Shown: positions 1-6,598 of the stretch, one piece after another
Position numbering within the stretch: the stretch's first letter is position 1
How the letters are laid out: each line of letters starts with the position of its first letter
The notes under the pieces: generated by a model
Seen by the model: the letters and a program-made list of their open reading frames with translations, nothing else
Told to the model about the DNA's origin: nothing
The model's database searches: none
Program-made: the position numbers and the translations under genes
Source: Bacillota bacterium
GTDB lineage: Bacteria; Bacillota_I; Bacilli_A; Acholeplasmatales; Acholeplasmataceae
Assembly (NCBI GenBank): GCA_023458995.1
Contig: JAEWVV010000012.1
Span: 1 to 9,587, forward strand
DNA length: 9,587 bases
Direction of reading: 5' to 3'

Positions 1-10
1 CCTTTTATGT

Positions 11-664
11 CTATTGTAGATTTTTTAGTGTTGTTTGTAAATGATAGTCATAATATTTAAAAACAAACATCTTGATTTTATCAAGAGATACATCTTCTAA
101 TTCTTGTAATGCTTGATAAGGCATAACTGAGAGTTTAAGTAATAGTGTGGCTTCTTTGACATCTAAGTCAATGGGTATACTCTCATTTTGGTAAACGAGT
201 GAACCACTTTTTACTGAAACACCTTTGATTTCTCTTCCATCAGGCGATAGATTTAAACCATAGCCTAATTCTTGTAACATCTTAATCGCAAACGAGATGG
301 CTGTAACATGAAGATAATCTTCACTTAAGGCTAAATCAAGTTCGTGATAAATAAGTTCATGATTTGCGTTATCGACAACTAAGTGATCGATAATCTCAAG
401 CATGAGTGCAGAACTCTTCGTTTGATTAAAATCTTCTTTAACAAGCTTGTAATCATTGATGATCTTAGCTTCTTGAAGTGTGATAAAACTCTTCACTCCT
501 TCTTTAAAACTAATTTTAGTTAAGAACTGCGCTAAAATCCGATTTACGTGATTTACTTTTTGAGCACCTTGTGCAAGGAGTGTAACCTTACCTTCAGGTG
601 TATATGTAAAAAGTAGGCGTGCATGTTCTTGATAGGCCTGAACCTTATAGATAATACCTTCCAT
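11..664 (-). CDS. recO: DNA repair protein RecO (short, cysteine-free)
   Basis: RecO helps load RecA in the RecF pathway by interacting with RecR and single-stranded DNA. The start is set at the ATG at 664-662, giving MEGIIYKV, because RecO proteins begin with a short strand just before a G-I/V-hydrophobic-K motif. A GAGG ribosome site lies about 8 bases upstream, and the further in-frame ATG at 718 only adds residues that have no match in the family. The N-terminal third (about residues 1-75, with LLFTYTPEGK and an AQGAQK-like segment in place of the usual AKGARK) fits the OB fold; the rest is helical. The product is 217 residues, shorter than the usual 240-260, and contains no cysteine, so the zinc-binding cluster of many RecO proteins is absent. 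The ATG overlaps the era stop by one base (TAATG), which implies translational coupling. It ends with TAG and is the last gene of the phoH-era operon visible here. Confidence 0.9.
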   Translation of the reverse strand: MEGIIYKVQAYQEHARLLFTYTPEGKVTLLAQGAQKVNHVNRILAQFLTKISFKEGVKSFITLQEAKIINDYKLVKEDFNQTKSSALMLEIIDHLVVDNANHELIYHELDLALSEDYLHVTAISFAIKMLQELGYGLNLSPDGREIKGVSVKSGSLVYQNESIPIDLDVKEATLLLKLSVMPYQALQELEDVSLDKIKMFVFKYYDYHLQTTLKNLQ

Positions 665-1563
665 TAGATATCCTCTGATAAGCCAAATGATTTTAGATCT
701 TGAGGTCGGTTTCTCCAATCTTTTTTCACTTTAACCCAAAGTGATAGATGGACTTTGGTATGAAGAAGCTGATTAATCTCTTTTCGTGCTTCCATACCAA
801 TTCTTTTCATCTTTTCGCCGCCCTTACCGATTAAAATCTGTTTTTGAGTCGGTCTTTCAACAATGATTAATGCAGAAACATCAATCGTATTAAGTTCATC
901 ATTTTCAGTTAGTGATTCAATCACAACAGCAACAGCATGAGGAACTTCTTGTTCGGTATGATATAAAATCTTTTCCCTAATCAGTTCACTCATCAGTTTT
1001 TCTTCTGATTGGTCGCTCTTCATTTCAGCAGGGAAAAACTCAGGACCTTCTTGTAACATAGGAACAACCAATTCTTCGATTTTATCCAAATGGGTATGAT
1101 CTTTCGCAGAAATCGGAATAACCCCTTCAAATGGATAACTTTCAAGATAACTGATAATGATTTCATCGATTTCTGTTTTAGACTTTAATGTATCAATTTT
1201 ATTAATGACAAGAAATACAGGTACTTCTGCTTGTCTAAAATACTCTAAAACATATTCTGATGCTAAATCTTTAGGTTTATCAACGACATATAAGACGATA
1301 TCAACATCTGAAATAGCTGATACAGCAATCTTATCAATCGTTTTATTTAACAAGTCTTTACCTTTATGGAGACCTGGTGTATCCACAAAAATAATTTGAT
1401 AATCTGGTTTTGTCAAAACACCCATAATCCGATGTCTGGTTGTCTGAGGTTTTGGACTCATGATGGCAATCTTCTCGCCAATCAGAGCATTAATGAGTGT
1501 TGATTTACCAACATTAGGGCGGCCAACAATGGCGACAAACCCTGAGCGATGCGGATTACTCAT
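664..1563 (-). CDS. era: GTPase Era
   Basis: Era is an essential GTPase that binds 16S rRNA near its 3' end and checks small-subunit assembly. The 299-residue product has the usual family length. Visible motifs: G1 GRPNVGKS (residues 14-21), the switch region KPQTTRHR (38-45), G3 DTPG (61-64), G4 NKID (121-124) and G5 SAK (152-154). A C-terminal KH domain follows, with GKGG at 246-249 and the segment LWVKVKKDWRN near the end. The start is taken at the ATG at 1563 (MSNPHRSGF), since Era proteins begin a few residues before SGFVAIVGRPN; the upstream in-frame ATGs would read back into cdd. This start overlaps the end of cdd by 8 bases with only a weak ribosome site, so translation probably depends on coupling to cdd. 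Its stop overlaps the recO start by one base. Confidence 0.98.
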   Translation of the reverse strand: MSNPHRSGFVAIVGRPNVGKSTLINALIGEKIAIMSPKPQTTRHRIMGVLTKPDYQIIFVDTPGLHKGKDLLNKTIDKIAVSAISDVDIVLYVVDKPKDLASEYVLEYFRQAEVPVFLVINKIDTLKSKTEIDEIIISYLESYPFEGVIPISAKDHTHLDKIEELVVPMLQEGPEFFPAEMKSDQSEEKLMSELIREKILYHTEQEVPHAVAVVIESLTENDELNTIDVSALIIVERPTQKQILIGKGGEKMKRIGMEARKEINQLLHTKVHLSLWVKVKKDWRNRPQDLKSFGLSEDI

Positions 1564-1957
1564 GTGGTTTTTCATCAAGCACAAAGGCGTATGGAAGTAG
1601 TTCATCTGGAGTTGTTTCTTTAATTTCACCTTTTGTGTTTGCTAAATAAATTTTTGTATTTCTTGGCATGAGTTCATGCATCACTTGACGGCATGCTCCA
1701 CAGGGTGATACTGGACCATGGTCATTTGCGATAATCGTAATTGAAACGATATCTTCTTTTGAATAACCTTGGCTAATCAAAGAAAATAAAGCATTTCTTT
1801 CTGCACATGAAGTTAAGCCGAATGAAGCATTTTCAATGTTAGCTCCATGAATGATCTTTCCGTTTTTTAATTCGATTGCTGCACCCACATTAAATTTTGA
1901 ATAGGGTGTGTATGCTTTTGATCTTGCATTTAATGCTTCTTGTATGTTTGGTTTCAT
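1556..1957 (-). CDS. cdd: Cytidine deaminase
   Basis: This enzyme deaminates cytidine and deoxycytidine to uridine and deoxyuridine in pyrimidine salvage, in the cytoplasm. The 133-residue length fits the small homotetrameric class. The zinc site is intact: CAERNALF gives ligand Cys51 and catalytic Glu53, and PCGACRQ gives Cys86 and Cys89. The N-terminal [12 protein letters not shown] (16-27) and NIENASFG (40-47) are the usual substrate-binding segments. The start is the ATG at 1957, which overlaps the ybeY stop as ATGA and has an AAAGGA site about 8 bases upstream. The gene lies directly between ybeY and era, as in Bacillota, but the diacylglycerol/undecaprenol kinase gene dgkA often found just before it is absent. 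Confidence 0.97.
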   Translation of the reverse strand: MKPNIQEALNARSKAYTPYSKFNVGAAIELKNGKIIHGANIENASFGLTSCAERNALFSLISQGYSKEDIVSITIIANDHGPVSPCGACRQVMHELMPRNTKIYLANTKGEIKETTPDELLPYAFVLDEKPHE

Positions 1958-2376
1958 GATTTAATCCTTTCAAGTTTTGCTTTTTTAAGAATATCTTCTT
2001 GCATTTGAATCATTTCTTTTTCTTCTTCAGGTGTATGGTGATCATAACCTTTTAAATGAAGATAGCCATGCACTGCAAGAAATCCGATTTCGCGATCAAG
2101 TGAATGACCATATTCTTCTGCTTGTTTTTTTGCTTGTTCAACAGAGATGAATATATCACCTAATGATTTATCATCTTCATCATCATTTGGAAAACTTAAG
2201 ACATCTGTTGGTCTATCAATCCCTCGGTATGAAAGATTTAAGCGATGAATCTCTTCTTGTGAGACAAAAATGATTTGCATGCTCATCTTTTCTTTCACAT
2301 GTTTAAAGATTCGTTTCATCAATTTTTTTAAATCATCTAAGGGTGTATCTGTTTGATTGAATAGATTAGTTTTCAT
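1954..2376 (-). CDS. ybeY: Endoribonuclease YbeY (16S rRNA maturation)
   Basis: YbeY is a zinc-dependent endoribonuclease involved in 16S rRNA 3'-end maturation and ribosome quality control. The signature [12 protein letters not shown] is intact: His103, His107 and His113 form the H-x3-H-x5-H metal site. The preceding [14 protein letters not shown] (50-63) is the other conserved block of the family. Three in-frame ATGs compete. The ATG at 2376 (MKTNLFNQ) is preferred because an AAAGG site lies about 10 bases before it; the ATG at 2385 has this same site only one base away, and the one at 2409 lies further inside phoH with no clear site. The chosen start overlaps the phoH end by 11 bases. The product is 140 residues. 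It ends in TGA, overlapping the cdd start by 4 bases. Confidence 0.95.
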   Translation of the reverse strand: MKTNLFNQTDTPLDDLKKLMKRIFKHVKEKMSMQIIFVSQEEIHRLNLSYRGIDRPTDVLSFPNDDEDDKSLGDIFISVEQAKKQAEEYGHSLDREIGFLAVHGYLHLKGYDHHTPEEEKEMIQMQEDILKKAKLERIKS

Positions 2377-3319
2377 CGGATTCATACCTTTCAAGAATAC
2401 GTTGTACAAGAGGGTGTCTTACGACATCTAACTTATCAAATGTAATTATTTTTATATCGTCTAAATGATCTAAGAGTTTTAACGCTTGATTAAGACCAGA
2501 GGGAACACCTCGTGGTAAATCTGATTGTGATGGGTCACCAGTGATCACCATCTTTGATGCAAACCCTAAACGTGTTAAAAACATCTTCATTTGAACTTTC
2601 GTCGTATTTTGTGCTTCATCTAAAATGACAAATGCATTTTCTAAAGTTCTTCCTCTCATATAAGCAAGTGGTGCAATTTCAATCACACCTTTTTCCATAA
2701 GCGATAGCGTAGTTTGTGCACCAAGCATCTCATAAAGAGCATCGTATAAGGGAACTAAATAGGGATCAACTTTTTCTTTTAAATCTCCTGGTAAAAAGCC
2801 AAGGTTTTCACCTGCTTCAACAACAGGTCTTGTCAAAATCAGTTTTTTAACTTTATTGTTTTTTAAATCTGCTACAGCTTGAGCAACTGCTAAATAGGTT
2901 TTCCCTGTCCCAGCAGGACCAACACCAAACACTAAATCATATTGTGTGATGGCATCGACATAATCTTTTTGATTGAATGTCTTTGGATAAATCGATCTTC
3001 CTTGATCATTAATCAAAATACGTTTACGGTTTTTATATAAATCAAATACACCTTCAAGTTCATCTTTTTCTGCAAGCTTAATGATATACATGATATCTCT
3101 TTCAGATAACTGGACTTGATGTTCAGCAAGTGCAATTAAAACGGAAAAAATAGCTTCCAGCAATGGTAACTGTTCTTTTTTAGCATCTGTAATGATTTCA
3201 GATCCATTTAACGAGACAGTCATTCCTAAATATTGCTTGAAAACCAAGAGGTTGCGGTCTTGTACGCCTACGAGTCTTGCGATTGCTTCGGCGTGATGAA
3301 TTTGTTGATTTAATTTCAT
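2366..3319 (-). CDS. phoH: PhoH-like ATPase
   Basis: The 317-residue product is a full-length PhoH-family protein. The N-terminal 110 residues are the poorly characterised family-specific region. From about residue 115 comes a P-loop ATPase of superfamily 1 helicase-like fold: Walker A GPAGTGKT (134-141), [17 protein letters not shown] (163-179), and Walker [10 protein letters not shown] (231-239) followed by the GDPSQ and LPRG motifs. The cellular role is not firmly known; the frequent linkage to ybeY, repeated here, suggests RNA or ribosome metabolism. The ATG at 3319 has an AAGGAG site 8 bases upstream. It is the first gene of a five-gene operon with an extended -10 promoter directly before it. 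In B. subtilis the pgpH/yqfF gene separates phoH from ybeY; here the two overlap instead. Confidence 0.96.
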   Translation of the reverse strand: MKLNQQIHHAEAIARLVGVQDRNLLVFKQYLGMTVSLNGSEIITDAKKEQLPLLEAIFSVLIALAEHQVQLSERDIMYIIKLAEKDELEGVFDLYKNRKRILINDQGRSIYPKTFNQKDYVDAITQYDLVFGVGPAGTGKTYLAVAQAVADLKNNKVKKLILTRPVVEAGENLGFLPGDLKEKVDPYLVPLYDALYEMLGAQTTLSLMEKGVIEIAPLAYMRGRTLENAFVILDEAQNTTKVQMKMFLTRLGFASKMVITGDPSQSDLPRGVPSGLNQALKLLDHLDDIKIITFDKLDVVRHPLVQRILERYESDEN

Positions 3320-3344
3320 TAAATCCGCTCCTTACCGTAAAATC

Positions 3345-3353
3345 ATTATACCA
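3345..3353 (-). promoter_or_regulatory. Extended -10 promoter of the phoH operon
   Basis: On the minus strand the sequence reads TGGTATAAT, a perfect TATAAT (3345-3350) preceded by TG at the extended -10 position. The place where a -35 box would lie at 17 bases reads CTTTTT, so no -35 box is recognisable. Transcription would begin near 3338, leaving a leader of about 20 bases that contains the phoH ribosome site (AAGGAG, about 3328-3333). No other promoter is evident within the five overlapping genes downstream. Confidence 0.7.
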
Positions 3354-3405
3354 TACCAACAAAAAGAAAAAAGCACCAAATGTCCTTTTTTCAGTCCAAA
3401 GCGAT

Positions 3406-3428
3406 ATAAAAACGCACCCTGAGGTGCG
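3406..3428 (-). terminator. Intrinsic terminator of rpsU
   Basis: Just after the rpsU stop, the transcript folds as CGCACC-UCAG-GGUGCG, a perfect 6-bp stem with a 4-base loop, followed by UUUUUAU. It separates rpsU from the phoH operon. A further GGTGC followed by six Ts lies at 3377-3368, 41 bases further on, repeating the 3' arm. Confidence 0.9.
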
Positions 3429-3438
3429 ATTTTGTACT

Positions 3439-3612
3439 TTACTTCTTTTTAGAGCGTGCTGCGCGTTGGCGTTCTTTACGTTCTACTGAAGGTTTTAAGT
3501 AGAACTCACGTCTGCGTGCTTCTTGGAGAGTTCCTGACTTAGAAACATCACGTTTAAAGCGACGTAAAGCATCTTCGATTGATTCTTTTTCGCGAACGAT
3601 TGTTTTAGGCAT
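3439..3612 (-). CDS. rpsU: 30S ribosomal protein S21
   Basis: S21 is a small basic protein of the 30S subunit that sits near the 3' end of 16S rRNA and the Shine-Dalgarno helix. The 57-residue product [20 protein letters not shown] and onward has the family length, the conserved [12 protein letters not shown] segment (near residues 31-42) and a lysine/arginine-rich tail ending RSKKK. The ATG at 3612 has an AAGGAGG site 7 bases upstream; a further in-frame ATG at 3642 precedes this site and would add ten residues unlike S21. It is transcribed alone between its own consensus promoter and a hairpin terminator. Its place between rsmE and phoH matches the Bacillota order. Confidence 0.98.
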   Translation of the reverse strand: MPKTIVREKESIEDALRRFKRDVSKSGTLQEARRREFYLKPSVERKERQRAARSKKK

Positions 3613-3653
3613 AGTCTGCCCTCCTTCCACGCTGAGATTCATTAGCCTTATTC

Positions 3654-3682
3654 ATTATATAGCATTTTTTTACTTTTGTCAA
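3654..3682 (-). promoter_or_regulatory. Consensus promoter of rpsU (TTGACA-17-TATAAT)
   Basis: The minus strand has TTGACA (3677-3682), a 17-base spacer and TATAAT (3654-3659): a perfect match to the vegetative sigma consensus at optimal spacing. The -35 box begins only three bases after the rsmE stop codon. This fits strong constitutive expression of a ribosomal protein. Confidence 0.92.
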
Positions 3683-3685
3683 AAA

Positions 3686-4381
3686 TTATTCAGCATTTTG
3701 AAGCGATATGTAAGTAAGTGCATAGAGTGCAGCTAGTTCAGTTGGTAAAATCCGTTTACCCAGTGAAACCATCTTCGCTTGAAGGGATTCAAAATAGTGA
3801 ATCTCTTGGTCAGATATTCCACCTTCAGGTCCGATGACGATTGCGATATGATCATCATAAGAAACATTAGGTAAAGCTATAGGAAGTGTTAATGTCTTCT
3901 CATTTTCGTAAGCTACTAACACGGTTGAAAACTTCTTCCAATCAATGGTTTTTAGTGATGTTTCAAACGATACAGAAGGTACATCAAATCGGTGAGAAAG
4001 CTCTGCAGCTTCTTTAATGATAAGCTCTAATCTTTTCAGTTTATTGGCTTCATTGTCCGGTTTAGCGATGCTTCTTGTCATTGGAACAAACTTGATTTCA
4101 CTCACACCAAAGAGTGTTGCATATTTACTTACAGTCTCACCTTTTGGATGTTTAGGTAAGCCTTGTATGAGTGTAACTTTAGGTTCTAAATCTTTTTTGT
4201 ATTCTTCTTTTTCTGTATAGAAAACCTTGTGATCTTCAATCTTAAGTTCAACTAAAAAACAACGTCCTAAACCACAGACGACAACTTCATCTCCTGATTT
4301 CATCCGCATCACTTTTGTGATATGATGTGCATCAGGACCCGTGATTTCATGTGTCAACGATGAAACAAAATAACGTTGCAT
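3686..4381 (-). CDS. rsmE: 16S rRNA (uracil-1498-N3)-methyltransferase RsmE
   Basis: RsmE methylates N3 of U1498 in 16S rRNA using S-adenosylmethionine, acting on assembled 30S subunits. The product is 231 residues. It has the N-terminal PUA-like RNA-binding part (about 1-70), the segment MTRSIAKP followed by IIKEAAELSHR (normally EAAEQS.R), and the SPOUT-fold SAM-binding part with IGPEGGISDQE and VSLGKRILPTELAALYAL. The last normally reads LGxRILRTETAxL; here Arg is replaced by Pro and the second Thr by Leu. The ATG at 4381 (MQRYFV) is chosen because AAAGGAG lies just upstream, although only 4 bases away; the ATG at 4420 lies inside a terminator hairpin and adds unrelated residues. No promoter fits between that hairpin and the start, so expression probably depends on readthrough from secG or on a promoter inside secG. 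Confidence 0.94.
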   Translation of the reverse strand: MQRYFVSSLTHEITGPDAHHITKVMRMKSGDEVVVCGLGRCFLVELKIEDHKVFYTEKEEYKKDLEPKVTLIQGLPKHPKGETVSKYATLFGVSEIKFVPMTRSIAKPDNEANKLKRLELIIKEAAELSHRFDVPSVSFETSLKTIDWKKFSTVLVAYENEKTLTLPIALPNVSYDDHIAIVIGPEGGISDQEIHYFESLQAKMVSLGKRILPTELAALYALTYISLQNAE

Positions 4382-4396
4382 AATACTCCTTTGATG

Positions 4397-4422
4397 AAAA
4401 AAGCGTTTCCGAAGAAACACTT
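4397..4422 (-). terminator. UUCG-capped terminator or attenuator between secG and rsmE
   Basis: The transcript reads AAGUGUUUC-UUCG-GAAACGCUU followed by further Us. That is a 9-bp stem with one G-U pair, closed by the very stable cUUCGg tetraloop and ending in a U-run (4402-4397). It lies 20 bases after the secG stop and ends only 15 bases before the rsmE ATG, so it acts either as the secG terminator with partial readthrough or as an attenuator for rsmE. Confidence 0.88.
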
Positions 4423-4443
4423 GGTTTTCATATAGTCAATCGT

Positions 4444-4668
4444 TTAGTGTAAATTGTTTGAGATTACAACAAGTACGATGAGAAGTAAACCTAAAACAGC
4501 AGATGAACGAACCAAGAATAATTCAAGACCACGAGACTTTCTATTCTTAAATAATTCTGATTTTTCACCACTGAATGCATCTTTGATATCATCCTGTGAT
4601 TGTTGTAGTAAAACTGTTCCGATTAACAGTAATGTAACGATAATAATTAAAATATCTGCCCAGTTCAT
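4444..4668 (-). CDS. secG: Protein translocase subunit SecG
   Basis: SecG is the small auxiliary subunit of the SecYEG protein-export channel in the cytoplasmic membrane. The 74-residue product shows two hydrophobic segments (about residues 3-21 and 50-70) joined by a polar loop. It has LLQQSQDD after the first helix and KSRGLELFLVRSSAVLG leading into the second, as in Gram-positive SecG. The glycine-rich stretch common in the loop is shortened to DAFSGEKSELF. The ATG at 4668 has AGGAGG 5 bases upstream and a near-consensus promoter behind it. Confidence 0.93.
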   Translation of the reverse strand: MNWADILIIIVTLLLIGTVLLQQSQDDIKDAFSGEKSELFKNRKSRGLELFLVRSSAVLGLLLIVLVVISNNLH

Positions 4669-4692
4669 AAAATCCTCCTAAAAACTCAATTA

Positions 4693-4721
4693 ATGATAAC
4701 AAATTATTCTCGTTTTGTCAA
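4693..4721 (-). promoter_or_regulatory. Promoter of secG (TTGACA-17-TATCAT)
   Basis: The minus strand has a perfect TTGACA (4716-4721), a 17-base spacer and TATCAT (4693-4698, five of six matches to TATAAT). Initiation would fall near 4686, leaving a leader of about 18 bases that carries the AGGAGG site of secG. Confidence 0.88.
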
Positions 4722-4740
4722 TTCTAGAGCGAATTATGTG

Positions 4741-4763
4741 TAATAAAAAGCCCCATAGGGGCT
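4741..4763 (-). terminator. Intrinsic terminator of the siderophore-uptake operon
   Basis: The transcript forms AGCCCC-UAU-GGGGCU, a perfect GC-rich 6-bp stem with a 3-base loop, followed by UUUUAUUA. The stem begins at the last base of the binding-protein stop codon (4763) and closes the five-gene operon before the secG promoter. Confidence 0.93.
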
Positions 4764-5791
4764 CATGCATTAAGTGCATCAATAACAATCATTAAATCAG
4801 TGATCATTTGCTCAGTTGAAGTGAATCCACCCGTGCTAATGTACCATGCTACTGGATCAAGTGTAAAGATAAGTTGATTGACCCCAGCATCAGTTCCTTT
4901 GATTAACTGGTTTGCCTTGACGGCATCAATACTTGATGAGCCGCCTGTAGCAACACCACGGTCTAAAAGGAAGAGAACTTCTGGATTAACGGATGCGACA
5001 TATTCATATCCGATGACATTACCATGTGATCCGCCTTCTTCTGCTTTAGGATCAGCTGCGATAAACCCAAATTCATCATATAAAACAGCAAATCTTCCAT
5101 TAGGACCATAGAATGATAATGATTCACCATTCACCATAATAAAAAGTGCTTCATGATCTTTAGCTACCGCTTTAATTTCAGTCATTGCAGTTGTAGTTGC
5201 TTCGAGTTTACTTTCTAGTTCACTTGCAACAGTTGGGAATATCTTTGCTAGATTTAAGGCATTCTTTGTCATACTTTCGATGTATTCACCTTGTACATGA
5301 GTCACATCTAAAATATCAGCATAAGGATATTGTGCTTGAAGTTGGTCATATGCGCCAGCTGATCTACCCCCGATGATGATAAGATCTGGCATAAATAAAT
5401 CAAGTGCATCCCAATCAGGAATGAAGAGTGATCCCACATTGATGACTTCATCTTTGTTATAGTCACTTAAATATGCTGGTAAATTGGATTTGGGAACACC
5501 AAGATCAACAATCGATGTGTGCTCTAAACCAACAGAATCAAGCATATCTAATGCATCATATGAGAAAATCGCAACTACACCAGGATTGGTCTTAAATGTT
5601 TTTTCAATCTCAACCCTAGAACCACCTGTCCATCCGGTTTGTGCTTCATTTGTTAAAGCACCCGATGTCACTGTAAATGTTAACTTAACATCTTCACGAT
5701 CAAAATCGTGACTTGCTTCACCTTTCGTACCGCATGCGGTAAGGAAGCCTAATAACACTACAAAAAGTGTAATAAAAAATCCTTTTTTCAT
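4763..5791 (-). CDS. yclQ: Ferric-siderophore-binding lipoprotein (YclQ/SstD/CeuE family)
   Basis: This is the extracellular solute-binding component of an iron-siderophore ABC importer. The 342-residue product starts with a lipoprotein signal: KK, a hydrophobic core, and lipobox LTAC with Cys20 as the lipidated residue. The mature part has the class III binding-protein layout. Visible family segments are VPKSNLPAYLSDY (99-111), PDLIIIGGRSAG (135-146), SFYGPNGRFAVLYDEFGF (226-243), SHGNVIGYEYV (255-265), LLDRG (275-279) and WYISTGGFTS near the C-terminus. Arg143, Arg233 and Arg278 sit where the three ligand-binding arginines of catecholate receptors such as CeuE and YclQ lie, with similar spacing. 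That favours a negatively charged catecholate-type ligand, but the exact siderophore cannot be told. The ATG follows the ATPase stop with no gap (TAG-ATG); AAGGAG lies 11 bases upstream. It ends in TGA. Confidence 0.92.
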   Translation of the reverse strand: MKKGFFITLFVVLLGFLTACGTKGEASHDFDREDVKLTFTVTSGALTNEAQTGWTGGSRVEIEKTFKTNPGVVAIFSYDALDMLDSVGLEHTSIVDLGVPKSNLPAYLSDYNKDEVINVGSLFIPDWDALDLFMPDLIIIGGRSAGAYDQLQAQYPYADILDVTHVQGEYIESMTKNALNLAKIFPTVASELESKLEATTTAMTEIKAVAKDHEALFIMVNGESLSFYGPNGRFAVLYDEFGFIAADPKAEEGGSHGNVIGYEYVASVNPEVLFLLDRGVATGGSSSIDAVKANQLIKGTDAGVNQLIFTLDPVAWYISTGGFTSTEQMITDLMIVIDALNA

Positions 5792-6598
5792 CTACAATAC
5801 TTCTCCTTTATGTTGAACAGTCTCTTGGACTGGTTCGATCTGATTATAATAAATACATACCTTTCTTCCATTCACACCTGCAATGCAGAAATCATGATCA
5901 AAAATATGATCTAAAATCGACTTATCCATCATATAATCAACCGTACCTTCTTCGACGATCCTGCCATCTTTCATCGCGATTATATAATCAGCAAATGCAG
6001 CTGCAAAGTTAATATCATGCATCACAACAACAATTGTTTTTCCTAACTCTTTAACCATCTTTTGTAAAATGGTCATCATCTCAACCGCATAACGCATATC
6101 TAGATTATTTAAAGGCTCATCAAGAAAAATATACTTCGTATCTTGAGCTAAAATCATCGCGATATATGCTCTTTGACGTTGTCCACCAGAGAGTTCATCT
6201 AAATATCTATGTTCGATATCTTTAATATTCATATACGTTAATGCTTCATCGATCTTTTCCTGATCATAACGCGATAATCTTCCTTGACTATGAGGAAATC
6301 TACCGAAAGATACAAGGTCTCTAATCGTAATCCTGATATGAAGTTGATTTGTTTGTTTTAAGATGGCAATCTGCTTTGCGATATCTTTTGTTTTTAACTG
6401 ACTTAATGGAACTCCATCTAATAAAATGTCACCTTCAGTCGGTTGTAAAAGACGTGATAAAACACCAAGTAATGTTGATTTACCAGCACCGTTTGCTCCA
6501 ATCAGTGCTGTGATTTTATTTTCTTGAATTGTTAAATTCACATTTTCTAGAACTTTAAAATCACCATATGCTTGTGAAATATTCTTAATTGTAATCAT
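5792..6598 (-). CDS. yclP: Iron-siderophore ABC transporter ATP-binding protein (YclP/SstC-like)
   Basis: This cytoplasmic ATPase would drive import through the two FecCD-type permeases encoded just upstream. The 268-residue product has all the ABC motifs: Walker A GANGAGKST (34-42), Q-loop Gln82, signature LSGGQRQR (136-143), Walker B YIFLDEP (156-162) with the D-loop NNLD, and H-loop His194 in VVMHD. The fold and length match the FepC/FhuC-type family. The ATG at 6598 overlaps the preceding permease stop by 4 bases (ATGA) and has AAAGGAG 8 bases upstream. The stop touches the start of the binding-protein gene. Confidence 0.95.
   Translation of the reverse strand: MITIKNISQAYGDFKVLENVNLTIQENKITALIGANGAGKSTLLGVLSRLLQPTEGDILLDGVPLSQLKTKDIAKQIAILKQTNQLHIRITIRDLVSFGRFPHSQGRLSRYDQEKIDEALTYMNIKDIEHRYLDELSGGQRQRAYIAMILAQDTKYIFLDEPLNNLDMRYAVEMMTILQKMVKELGKTIVVVMHDINFAAAFADYIIAMKDGRIVEEGTVDYMMDKSILDHIFDHDFCIAGVNGRKVCIYYNQIEPVQETVQHKGEVL

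Noticed and set aside
1157..1399. Open frame of 80 codons on the plus strand inside era
   Set aside because: It is antisense to the intact GTPase coding sequence, has no ribosome site or recognisable domain, and is a shadow of era codon bias.
3277..3489. Open frame of 70 codons on the plus strand across the phoH start and the rpsU end
   Set aside because: It crosses the rpsU terminator and the phoH promoter in antisense, and its protein has no family features.
4454..4681. Open frame of 75 codons opposite secG
   Set aside because: It mirrors secG almost exactly; it is serine-rich and low in information, as expected for an antisense shadow.
4691..4710. Fur-box-like sequence TGATAACAAATTATT in the secG promoter
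   Set aside because: The half-sites match TGATAATNATTATCA only partly and with wrong spacing, and secG is not expected to be iron-controlled. It is more simply the -10 region in AT-rich DNA.
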